Shown: one piece after another, positions 16,019-23,976 of the stretch
How the letters are laid out: each line of letters begins with the position of its first letter
How positions within the stretch are numbered: the first letter of the stretch is position 1
DNA from: Deltaproteobacteria bacterium
GTDB lineage: Bacteria; Desulfobacterota; Binatia; UBA12015
Assembly: GCA_029262355.1 (NCBI GenBank)
Contig: JAJCZO010000417.1
Coordinates: 1 to 41,303, forward strand
Direction: 5' to 3'
DNA length: 41,303 nt
The notes under the pieces: model-generated
Seen by the model: the letters and a program-made list of their open reading frames with translations, nothing else
The model's database searches: none
Told to the model about the DNA's origin: nothing
Made by a program: the position numbers and the translations under genes

Positions 16019-18937
16019 CTAGCCCGAAGCCGGCACCTCATCGAGTTCCACGTCACCAGACGAGCGCGACTCGAGGCCTTCATCGAGCTGGATCAGATAC
16101 GCGTTATTTTGCGCTCCTTTGCTCTCCACGAAGGGTCGAATCTGCAGCAACGTGAGCCGGCCATTTTTGAACGCGAACTCGATGTCCGCGGGGAGGTCCT
16201 CTCCGTCTGCATCACGAAGGGTGGAGAAGCGGCTCGGCGCATCCTCGGCAAGCTCGATGAGCTGCTCGATCTCTTTGGAGGTGAGGAGATTCGGCTTGTT
16301 GGTCGTCGGCACCTCGCGGAGACCGCCTGTAGGAATGAGCTCCCGGCGCTTGGGCGCCGTCGCCTGCGCGAGCAAGCGCACGTCGGCCGAGTCGGTCTCG
16401 ATCAAGAGCGACTCGGCCGACTGGCCGTCGACCGCACCCCCGACGCCCTCGTTGACCGCAACCGATAGATAGCCCTCGCGGCCGCTGTCCACGTCCTTCG
16501 TCACCATGACGCCCGACTTCTCGGATGGGAACGCGAGCTGCACGAGAACGGCCGGGAACACGTACTCCGGATCGTCCATGTGCGCCTGGCGCCAGGAGTA
16601 GGCGCGCTCCGTGAAGGGAGAAGCCCAGACCTCTCTGATGGCCTGCAAAATGTTCTGCTCACCGACGAGGTTCGACACGGTGAGATTCAACCCCGCACCG
16701 GTAAAGCCCTCGAGATCCTCGACGTTCGTATCACTGCGAACGAACACCCCATAGGTTCCGTCGCGCCCAAACGTGCTCTCGAGCATCGTGTGCAACTCGG
16801 CACGGAACTCCGGGCCCGGGTCGACGTTTTCGATCCAGGTGCGAAGCTCGAGCAGGAAGCTCTGGATGAACTTCTCCTGGGCGCCGCCTTCGAGTCGCGC
16901 AATTCGATCGTAACTCTGCTTCATCCACTCGAAGACCGAAGGGCCGCCGGACTTGATCGGGCGATCCAGAAGCTTGCGGAAAGCGCCGAAGGGAATCGCG
17001 AACCCGTTGGGAACCTGCTCGTCGTAGTGATGGCGCAGCTCGCCCAGGTTGGCGCTCTTCGGTCCGGCAAGCCGGCCCGAGTCTCGCGCTCGGAGCTCGT
17101 CGAGGGCCACGAAGCTCGCGTGCTCGAGATCCAGCTTGTCCAGGTCTGGCTTGATTCGCAGGCCAACCGCGTCGACGTCGCCGAAGATCGTTGCCCAACG
17201 AGGCCCATCCGGCGCGAGCTGCACGACGCCTCCCGGACTCACCGCCAGAACCACGCGAGCGCCTTCGAACTCCTTTACCTTCGGCACGAGTTCCCGCGAG
17301 ACGACGACATTCGGGATGCCCAGATTACGGGCGAGGAGCTGGATGTGGGAGAGAGAGCTGCCTTCGCCCTCCGTCAGAATTCCCGAGACCGGGGGGAGCT
17401 CCGCGATGGTCTGCGGCAGGAGGTAGATCCCTTCCTTCTCGAAGCCCCTCGTATCGTGCACGTTACGCGGTGCACGCAGAACACCGCGCGCAAGCCCCGG
17501 ATTGAGGGCACGCAGCCCCGACCCCACGCTCTCGCCGAACAGCTCGGACCTCACGCCCGAGAGGTAGTTTGCGTCGCGCTGCAAGCTGTCGACGACGGCG
17601 CCGTAGAACAGGAACGGGCTGCCACGAAGTCGATCCTGCGAATACACCATCGCCTTGGGCTCGAAGCGCTGAAAGCGGGCGACCGCGTCGTTCAGCTGAA
17701 GCCCGGCCTGGGCCACACCCCACTCCGGACCACGACCGAGATAGGCGACCTCTTCACGATACACGTCCATGTCAGAGTCATCGAGAATCTTCGCCCGGCT
17801 CCGCTGCAAGCCTGCCGCCTGAGTCTTCGAGATCAAACCGGTCGCGTAGAGGCCACCGACCACATTCTTGAGCCACTCGAGCCGTTGCGCGCGGGTCGTG
17901 GTCGGCATGAGTGCGATCAGCTGATTGCCAGCCACGTAGATCTCATCCTCGAGCGCAAGACTCGTTTCGAAAGCCTGGCGTCGCGCTTGCGGAGTCGCCC
18001 AAGACGCTTGGTTCAGACGCACGCGGGTCGCGAGTTTGCTTGCGATCCGGAGGTGCTGAGCCGGATCCTTCGTCTTCGCAAGGACGCCAGCATCGTACTC
18101 GAACGAAGAGCGGAGCTTGCCGGCTGGCAGCACCGCCGCCAACTCCAGAACATCCTTGGCGGCTGCCCGTCCTTGGTAGAGCTGATCGATCATCGTGGCG
18201 AGCCGCTCGTAGTCGGCGGCGAGCGCGCGCCGGCCCTTGGTGCTCGCGTACTCGCGGACCTTCTTGGCGTCGCCAGCATCGGGAACCCCATGGATCTTGA
18301 TGCGAAGAGGCATGAAGCCGGAATCGAGATTCGCGACCCGAAGCGCCTCCGATCGCACCTCCGACGAGGTGACCTTGCCCGGGCGCATCTCGCGCGGAAA
18401 GGCGCGCACCGTCTCACGAAGGAGATAGTAGCGAGAATCATCTGCCCATTGGGGATCGGCCATCATCGCGAGAATGACCGTCGAAGCAGCCAACTCCTCG
18501 TCCTCCGCCTGCAGAGCACCGCGATAGCTGCGGGTCACGCGAAGGACCCAGCCGTCGTCGAACTCCATCAGGAAGCGCTCGAGGAGGATCTGCCGAAGCT
18601 GGGTCAGGTCCGGGTTCGAGCCGGTGAAGTCCTCTGGCTCTAGCTCGGCGATCACGTTGGCGACGTAGACGCCGTTGGATCGCATCGCCTTGGCACGCTC
18701 GTTCCAGACGCCGTGCTGAATGCCGCCGTCATGGCCATCGCAGCCAGCGCGGGCGCCGCGGACGGAACCGTCGTTGCAGAACCACCCCAAGCGTTCGAAC
18801 GGTCCCCGTGGAGCCGTCTTCATTTCCTCTACCCACTGACTGAGAACCGCATCGCTCGGCAGCTGGGCAGCAAAGAGACCAGCGGGCAGGAGGGCGAGCG
18901 CGAGCGCCACGATGAACCGCATCCGAACAGACGTCAT
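16019..18937 (-). CDS. exported PEP/pyruvate-binding (phosphohistidine dikinase-like) protein
   Basis: A 972-residue protein. ATG at 18937 (or 18922) gives a signal peptide ending near 'GLFAAQ'; a longer upstream extension is not supported. Residues about 25-500 are a helical region with no family I recognise. A swivelling phosphohistidine domain follows, with 'SLSHIQLLARNLGIPNV' and the catalytic His at 531. It is then joined to an ATP-binding domain of the PPDK/PEP-synthase N-terminal type at about 615-940: 'GPKSANLGEL' (about 625), 'VFVRSDTNVEDL' (R734 region) and the closing 'LLQIRPF' (930-936). The order His-domain then ATP-domain is that of glucan, water dikinases, not of PEP synthase. 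No PEP/pyruvate TIM barrel is present. The export signal is odd for an ATP-using enzyme. Confidence 0.8.
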   Translation of the reverse strand: MTSVRMRFIVALALALLPAGLFAAQLPSDAVLSQWVEEMKTAPRGPFERLGWFCNDGSVRGARAGCDGHDGGIQHGVWNERAKAMRSNGVYVANVIAELEPEDFTGSNPDLTQLRQILLERFLMEFDDGWVLRVTRSYRGALQAEDEELAASTVILAMMADPQWADDSRYYLLRETVRAFPREMRPGKVTSSEVRSEALRVANLDSGFMPLRIKIHGVPDAGDAKKVREYASTKGRRALAADYERLATMIDQLYQGRAAAKDVLELAAVLPAGKLRSSFEYDAGVLAKTKDPAQHLRIASKLATRVRLNQASWATPQARRQAFETSLALEDEIYVAGNQLIALMPTTTRAQRLEWLKNVVGGLYATGLISKTQAAGLQRSRAKILDDSDMDVYREEVAYLGRGPEWGVAQAGLQLNDAVARFQRFEPKAMVYSQDRLRGSPFLFYGAVVDSLQRDANYLSGVRSELFGESVGSGLRALNPGLARGVLRAPRNVHDTRGFEKEGIYLLPQTIAELPPVSGILTEGEGSSLSHIQLLARNLGIPNVVVSRELVPKVKEFEGARVVLAVSPGGVVQLAPDGPRWATIFGDVDAVGLRIKPDLDKLDLEHASFVALDELRARDSGRLAGPKSANLGELRHHYDEQVPNGFAIPFGAFRKLLDRPIKSGGPSVFEWMKQSYDRIARLEGGAQEKFIQSFLLELRTWIENVDPGPEFRAELHTMLESTFGRDGTYGVFVRSDTNVEDLEGFTGAGLNLTVSNLVGEQNILQAIREVWASPFTERAYSWRQAHMDDPEYVFPAVLVQLAFPSEKSGVMVTKDVDSGREGYLSVAVNEGVGGAVDGQSAESLLIETDSADVRLLAQATAPKRRELIPTGGLREVPTTNKPNLLTSKEIEQLIELAEDAPSRFSTLRDADGEDLPADIEFAFKNGRLTLLQIRPFVESKGAQNNAYLIQLDEGLESRSSGDVELDEVPASG

Positions 18938-19105
18938 GGTCACCGCGTAGGCGATTCGGGCACCAGAGGCAACGACGGTACAGGAGTGGCCGCCACCCCG
19001 GAGGCGAACCGGCGCCGCCAACAGTGAGCCCGGTGCGCCAACCAAGGGACCGATCAGATCAGACGGCGTTGCCCTCCGCACCCTCGTCGGCGAAGCTCGA
19101 CAACC

Positions 19106-20110
19106 ATGCCTTCCCCCGCCGAGAACCAGCACAAGAGCGACAAGATCGCGTCCGTGCTCAATCGCAACCTCGACCAAAAGAAGGTCGCCTCATACGCACC
19201 GGTCGATGCGAGCCGCCTGACGCCAGAGCAGGCGCGCCGCTGGGAGCAAGACGGCTACTTCGTCTTGCCGCAGCTGGTGTGTGCGAAGATCTGCGCGAAG
19301 ATCAACGAGACTGTGATCGCCAAAGTGCGCCGCATGGATACGGAAGGGACTGCGGTCCAAGAAACGCGGATCCACGAGGGGTCCTTCACCCTGCCCGAAG
19401 AGAACTTCTCAAAGGAAGTGGCCACGGCCGAAGACCGCGTCTCCAAACTGTACAACCTCCACCGAGAGGACGTCTTCCGTCACCTCGCTCGGCGGGAGGA
19501 CCTGGTCCAGCTTCTCGGCGGGCTGCTCGGCCCCGACGTCGACATCTTCAACTCGCAGTACATCTTCAAGAACCCCGGCGCGTGGGGCCAGCCGTGGCAC
19601 CAGGACTCGCTGTATTTCAACTTCTCGAAGTTCCCCCAGGCGGGAGTCTGGCTGGCCACCAGCCGGGCGACGGTAGAGAACGGCTGCCTGTACGTCATGC
19701 CTGGGAGCCATCGCGAACCCATCCACGAACACCGCCCGGACAGCCGACCGGAAGCGAACCTGGGTTACGTCGAGATTCGCGACTACGACTTCTCGAACGA
19801 AGTCCCGATGCTCATGGAGCCGGGCGACGTGCTGGTCTTCCACAGTTTCCTGATGCACCGCTCCGCCGACAACAGGTCAGACGACCGGCGAACGGCTCTC
19901 GTATACCACTACGGGAACGCCGGCACGCGGCAGGTCGGGCTCCCGAGCCCCACGGTCGATTGGATGCCCGCGCTCCGCGCCGGAAGTCCCGTGCCTCCGG
20001 GCGTGCACCAACCCTGGCGACAGTGGCGCACGCGGCTACAACTCGGAATCGGCGTCTTCCTGCACAAGGTGCAACAGCTTCTCAAACACTCGACTACCGC
20101 GGAGAAGTAG
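19106..20110 (+). CDS. phytanoyl-CoA dioxygenase (PhyH) family protein
   Basis: A 334-residue cytoplasmic Fe(II)/2-oxoglutarate-dependent oxygenase. The iron-binding triad is visible as H165-Q-D167 in 'PWHQDS' and H251 in 'FLMHRSADN', with R261 placed to bind 2-oxoglutarate. 'ENGCLYVMPGSH' (191-202) is a typical family segment. Members hydroxylate CoA-linked fatty acids, small metabolites or lipids; the substrate is not evident here. No strong ribosome-binding site precedes the ATG, but the start fits the family length. It is divergent from the dikinase-like gene (168 bp apart) and convergent with a lipoprotein hydrolase gene. Confidence 0.87.
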   Translation: MPSPAENQHKSDKIASVLNRNLDQKKVASYAPVDASRLTPEQARRWEQDGYFVLPQLVCAKICAKINETVIAKVRRMDTEGTAVQETRIHEGSFTLPEENFSKEVATAEDRVSKLYNLHREDVFRHLARREDLVQLLGGLLGPDVDIFNSQYIFKNPGAWGQPWHQDSLYFNFSKFPQAGVWLATSRATVENGCLYVMPGSHREPIHEHRPDSRPEANLGYVEIRDYDFSNEVPMLMEPGDVLVFHSFLMHRSADNRSDDRRTALVYHYGNAGTRQVGLPSPTVDWMPALRAGSPVPPGVHQPWRQWRTRLQLGIGVFLHKVQQLLKHSTTAEK

Positions 20111-20113
20111 CCC

Positions 20114-20131
20114 GCGCGGCGGCCGCCGCGC
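20114..20131. terminator. 18-bp perfect GC palindrome between convergent genes
   Basis: Positions 20114-20131 read the same on both strands (GCGCGGCGG followed by its reverse complement). It starts 4 bp after the dioxygenase stop codon and 32 bp before the stop of the converging gene, so a bidirectional terminator is the simplest reading. It contains only G and C and has no T-run. Confidence 0.45.
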
Positions 20132-20162
20132 CCAGCGACCCCACCCAACGGCCTGGCTGAAT

Positions 20163-21350
20163 CTACTTGACGACGAGGGACGCGGCGGGCTCTCGGCTGG
20201 CGAAGTCGGTCGTCAAAAACTGCTCATACCCGACCTCGCCTCGAAGGTGGCGCCGAAAGAACGACACCGCATAGAGACGAACCAGGCGAGAAGCCTCTCC
20301 GATCGGGAAGACGCCGGGGCCGCACGTCGCATCGAACGGCTCGATCAGATCCGCCGCACCCACGTCCGGCCAACCATCCTTTTCGATTCCGAGGTCAAAG
20401 AGAAGTTGACCGAAGGTACAGACACTCGCGAAGTGGTTGTGATTCGCGCCCCGGATGTCGAGCCGGTAGACGCGCGGCGCATTCGTGATTTGCCGAAAGG
20501 CGATCCCGTTGTTGCCGACCGGGACGTTCACGTCCTCGGTGCCTCCGACCAACAGCACCGGCACGCGGATACGGGCCAGCTGGGCTGCGGAGAAGCCGGC
20601 GTTGGGCCCTTCACGCTCATCACTCTGTAGATCTCCATCGATGACGGCGGAGATCGGAAGGATGGCGCCCACTCGCAGGTCGGGCTCGGCCCCCGCCCAT
20701 CCTGCGGCCATACCCAGGGACGTCATTGCGCCAAAGGAATGCCCGAGTACCCCAACGTCTCCTTCGACGACACTTCCGTACAACAGATCGCCGGCGTCGC
20801 GCGATCGGGCGAACAACGTGTCGATCACGAACGAGACGTCGGGCACCCGATTCTCGGCCGCCGTGTCGAAGTCGTCGGTGGACGACGATTGCGCGTTGCC
20901 CGTGTGCTCGACCGACGCCACGAGGAAGCCGTGACTCGCGAGCGCCTCCATGAGCCCGATCGATTGAAGCTTGATGCCGCCAAAGCCGTGCGAGAAAACG
21001 AGCAGCGGGTGCGCGCGGCCGCGCGTCGGCGAAACACTCTCTCGAGCCTGATTGGAATCGAGGCCGATCGGTCCGGCCAGAGGGTAGAACGTCACCTCGC
21101 CCGTATCGAAGCCCGCTGGATCAGCAGGATACCAGACATCGATCGGGAGCGGACGATCGCCTCGGCTAGAGTCCACGGCCGTAAACTCGACATGGCCGAC
21201 GACGCTCGGCCCCAAGGCGCCAGGTGAGTCCACGGCCACAGGCGGCGACCCCGAGTCGCCGCAGGAGACCAGGACACCGATCATCGCGCCGACCCACACG
21301 ATCCGGCCGCACCGAAGGAACTTCGACGAAGTACTCTTGGAGGAACGCAT
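20163..21350 (-). CDS. lipoprotein alpha/beta hydrolase (dienelactone hydrolase/PAF-acetylhydrolase-like)
   Basis: A 395-residue predicted lipoprotein with lipobox 'VLVSC' (C30). The fold is alpha/beta hydrolase: oxyanion region 'VFSHGFGG' (118-125), nucleophile S205 in 'GHSFGA', acid D273 in 'GGTEDVN' and His at 304 or 306 in 'GANHNHF'. The layout resembles chlorophyllase, dienelactone hydrolase and platelet-activating-factor acetylhydrolase-like proteins, which hydrolyse esters. It should act in the periplasm or at the outer membrane. It sits 90 bp downstream of the phosphodiesterase-like lipoprotein gene on the same strand and may be co-transcribed with it. Confidence 0.85.
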   Translation of the reverse strand: MRSSKSTSSKFLRCGRIVWVGAMIGVLVSCGDSGSPPVAVDSPGALGPSVVGHVEFTAVDSSRGDRPLPIDVWYPADPAGFDTGEVTFYPLAGPIGLDSNQARESVSPTRGRAHPLLVFSHGFGGIKLQSIGLMEALASHGFLVASVEHTGNAQSSSTDDFDTAAENRVPDVSFVIDTLFARSRDAGDLLYGSVVEGDVGVLGHSFGAMTSLGMAAGWAGAEPDLRVGAILPISAVIDGDLQSDEREGPNAGFSAAQLARIRVPVLLVGGTEDVNVPVGNNGIAFRQITNAPRVYRLDIRGANHNHFASVCTFGQLLFDLGIEKDGWPDVGAADLIEPFDATCGPGVFPIGEASRLVRLYAVSFFRRHLRGEVGYEQFLTTDFASREPAASLVVK

Positions 21351-21440
21351 GCGACGGACTCTACCTCAAAGATGCGCCCGAGCCGCACATCGATGCGTCA
21401 GGCAAACCTGACCGCGTGCGACGTACTTCATGAAACGATT

Positions 21441-22709
21441 TCACTCGATGTAGCCGAGCCCTCGGAGACGCTCGATCATCTCGGCATCCTGCGGGGATTG
21501 GCCGTCCGTCTCGTTGGGGACCGCCACGGCCTCGAAGGGATATGCCTCGACGACCTCCGACTTCGGGGAGACCGAGCGGGCGAGTAAATCGCTCGCCGCT
21601 CTGCCATCGAAGTCTCGAGACAAGGGGAGGCCGAGCACCGTGAGCATCGTGGGAAGCACATCGAGCACAGAGATCGCCTCGACTCGGCCCGCCTCGCGGA
21701 AGCTCGGTCCGGCTGCGATGAAGATGCCCGGGTTGAGGTTCAGGTGTCCCGTTCCATCATACTCCCAGCCGTGGTCCGACACCACGACGACGTCGGTGTC
21801 GGGAGCGACGTTCTCGAGGAGTTCACCGACCAGATGGTCGACTCGCTCGTACATGGCGTCCACCCGGCCTCTAGCCGCTCGAAAGTCCTCGTCTGGGACG
21901 CGCGGCTTGCGGGCTCGGTTCATGTTCTTGCCGTACACGTAGTTGGAGAAGTCGTGGGACGAAACGTCGATTCCCTGTAGGTACACAGCGAGGATCTCGA
22001 GCGAGTCGGAGTCCATCAGCGACGCGGCGACGTCGACGTAGCTCCGATCCCGTGCCAGGACCCACCGCGTGTTCCTCGTCTTGTTCGCGTCTACGAAGAC
22101 GTCCGCGAGCGCTTCGGGGCCGACCTCATCGTCGCGCATCATCAAGGGGGCGACCCGATCATAGAGCTCGGGCGGCCAGGTCCGCCGGGGATCCGGCCGC
22201 CTCCAGAGCTCCTTGACCTTCCCGAACTTGACGTACGGCGTGACCATGTAGCCGTCTACGGTCTCGGCGGGGAAAGTCGCCCACCAGCCGAGAACTCCTA
22301 CTCTCCGGCCGTAGTGCGACAGGATGTTCCAGAATGCCGGCCGCATGCGCATCTTCGACGTAACCGGAAGTCTGCCAGCGCCAAGAAATGCGCGAATACC
22401 ATGCTTCTCCGGTCTCACGCCGGTGGCGATGCTGGTCCACACCACAGGGGACAAGTTCGCCACGGTCCGAAGTGGGGCGCTGACACCGGACTCCATGAGC
22501 CGCGATAGATTCGGTAGCCGCCCTGCGCCGGACAGCCGCTCGACCTCACGCAGATCGGCGCCGTCCAGGCCCACCAGGAGGATCCGGGGTGCTCGCGTCG
22601 CGTGCTCGTCGGTCGACGCATCTTCGCTCGGGGAAGGCACGCAGCTTGCGAGTACGACGAGCGGCAAGAGCCCCAAGCAGACACGGCTGGGCCAGACCTT
22701 GGATGACAT
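21441..22709 (-). CDS. lipoprotein of the alkaline phosphatase/type I phosphodiesterase superfamily
   Basis: A 422-residue predicted lipoprotein; ATG at 22709 gives 'VVLASC' (C23) as lipobox. Upstream in-frame residues are discarded because they lack signal features. Metal-binding and catalytic motifs of type I phosphodiesterase/nucleotide pyrophosphatases are seen: 'LLVGLDGADL' (D49), likely nucleophile T92 in 'VVWTSIATG', and 'SDHGWEYDGTGH' late in the domain. The enzyme should hydrolyse phosphodiesters or phosphoesters of a lipid, nucleotide or glycan in the periplasm. It ends in 'LRGLGYIE', nearly the same tail as the sulfatase-like protein at 27240. Neighbours on the same strand are two further exported hydrolases. 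Confidence 0.87.
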   Translation of the reverse strand: MSSKVWPSRVCLGLLPLVVLASCVPSPSEDASTDEHATRAPRILLVGLDGADLREVERLSGAGRLPNLSRLMESGVSAPLRTVANLSPVVWTSIATGVRPEKHGIRAFLGAGRLPVTSKMRMRPAFWNILSHYGRRVGVLGWWATFPAETVDGYMVTPYVKFGKVKELWRRPDPRRTWPPELYDRVAPLMMRDDEVGPEALADVFVDANKTRNTRWVLARDRSYVDVAASLMDSDSLEILAVYLQGIDVSSHDFSNYVYGKNMNRARKPRVPDEDFRAARGRVDAMYERVDHLVGELLENVAPDTDVVVVSDHGWEYDGTGHLNLNPGIFIAAGPSFREAGRVEAISVLDVLPTMLTVLGLPLSRDFDGRAASDLLARSVSPKSEVVEAYPFEAVAVPNETDGQSPQDAEMIERLRGLGYIE

Positions 22710-22873
22710 CCCGGATCGATGACGGGGCGGACGAGGACTGTCAAGCTTCGTGCTCCGGGAAGCCCACCCCACCCGAGTCGGTGTTGCCAACGTGACCCCA
22801 GACCCCAACGACGACTCTTCATCGGCGGGTCCCTCGTTCGGACGACGGGACACGGCCGGGGACACGTGCAAGA

Positions 22874-23836
22874 CTACGGCTCAGAAGCCACAGGGCCACC
22901 GTCCGAAGTCGGGACGGGTTGCCCCTTCCGCATGGCGGCCTTCCGCTTTTTCCTGCGCTTCTTCGCCTGGGCGGACTTCTTTGCGGACTCGGAGAGAATC
23001 TCCTTGAGCGATTTGACCTTGGCCGGCTGCTGCGCCGCCCCCTTCGGAGGTGGGCTCCCGTAAACCAACCAGATCGCCATGAGCGCTCCGGTCACTGCGC
23101 GAGAGCGCTCGGTCAGGTGCACCTTGGTGTCGTTCGCCTGGAACTGAAGCTCGGGCCAATCCCAATCGAGCAGGTCTCGATCCAGCATCTCCTGGCGTAT
23201 TGCCGCCACGAACTCGCGGTGCGGCTCACGCGGCATCGGAAACGGCGCGGCCATGATCACCCTCGGCGCGATCTTGCCTAGATATTCCTTCAGCGCGGCG
23301 AGGTGATCCACCGCCTCTTTCGGCGACGCTCGGCGGATCGAGTTCAACCCAAGGCTGACGATGACCACGTCCGGCTCGGGCACGACGCGGGTGATTCCCT
23401 CCGCAAGAAACTCGATCTCGTCACATTGACGGATGATCGGATACCGGCCGCCCTTGCTGCCCTCGATGCACTTCTTCTCGACGATCCAGTCGTAGGGTCG
23501 GGTGGCGCTGATCGCCAGGTTGTGCACCTTCGCATTGAGCCATGTCTTGTTGAGCCAAGGAAGATCCTCGAGCATGTTCTCCATGATTCGGTGAGGCGCG
23601 AACGGGCGTTCCCAGTACCACATGTTCGAATCGCCGATCAGCACGATGTGCTTCGGCTCATCTTCGCTCGGCTCGCCGCCTGCGGCGTCGCCGCGACGCG
23701 TCTCTTCCGACGCAGACGAAGCGGCCAAGCTCGAGTCACCGGCGGCGAGCACCAGTGTCGACACCGCGGCCACGAAGAGTGTCTTGGCTGTGTGAGTCAC
23801 CCACGAGCGGATACCGTTCCGATGCGGAGCGAACAA
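22874..23836 (-). CDS. exported SGNH/GDSL hydrolase with polybasic tail
   Basis: A 320-residue protein with a signal peptide (about 1-38). It carries the SGNH features: Ser70 in 'LIGDSN', a block III-like Gly/Asn in 'VSLGLNSI' (160-167), and D236/H240 in 'NDTKVHLT'. Family members are esterases or acetyl-transfer partners acting on lipids or polysaccharides. The last about 50 residues are Ala/Pro- and Lys/Arg-rich, with a run of nearly all basic residues at 292-304, which could bind anionic polymer such as lipopolysaccharide or nucleic acid (inference). It is followed 164 bp later by the phosphodiesterase-like lipoprotein gene on the same strand. Confidence 0.83.
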   Translation of the reverse strand: MFAPHRNGIRSWVTHTAKTLFVAAVSTLVLAAGDSSLAASSASEETRRGDAAGGEPSEDEPKHIVLIGDSNMWYWERPFAPHRIMENMLEDLPWLNKTWLNAKVHNLAISATRPYDWIVEKKCIEGSKGGRYPIIRQCDEIEFLAEGITRVVPEPDVVIVSLGLNSIRRASPKEAVDHLAALKEYLGKIAPRVIMAAPFPMPREPHREFVAAIRQEMLDRDLLDWDWPELQFQANDTKVHLTERSRAVTGALMAIWLVYGSPPPKGAAQQPAKVKSLKEILSESAKKSAQAKKRRKKRKAAMRKGQPVPTSDGGPVASEP

Positions 23837-23976
23837 CGCTCGACTCGGTCGACACGATCTGCGTCGGCACTAGCAGGCTGGTGAAAAGCTCCTCCGGTCG
23901 CCAGGCACGTCCCTTCGACCCGGTCATCGACGAGCATGAGCGAAGTGGTCGCAGCGCATCTGGCGCAGCTCGCGAG

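Noticed and set aside
16580..18643. Very long open frame (687 codons) on the plus strand
   Set aside because: It is antisense to the phosphohistidine/ATP-binding protein, is Arg-rich, and has no motifs; GC-rich third positions create such shadows.
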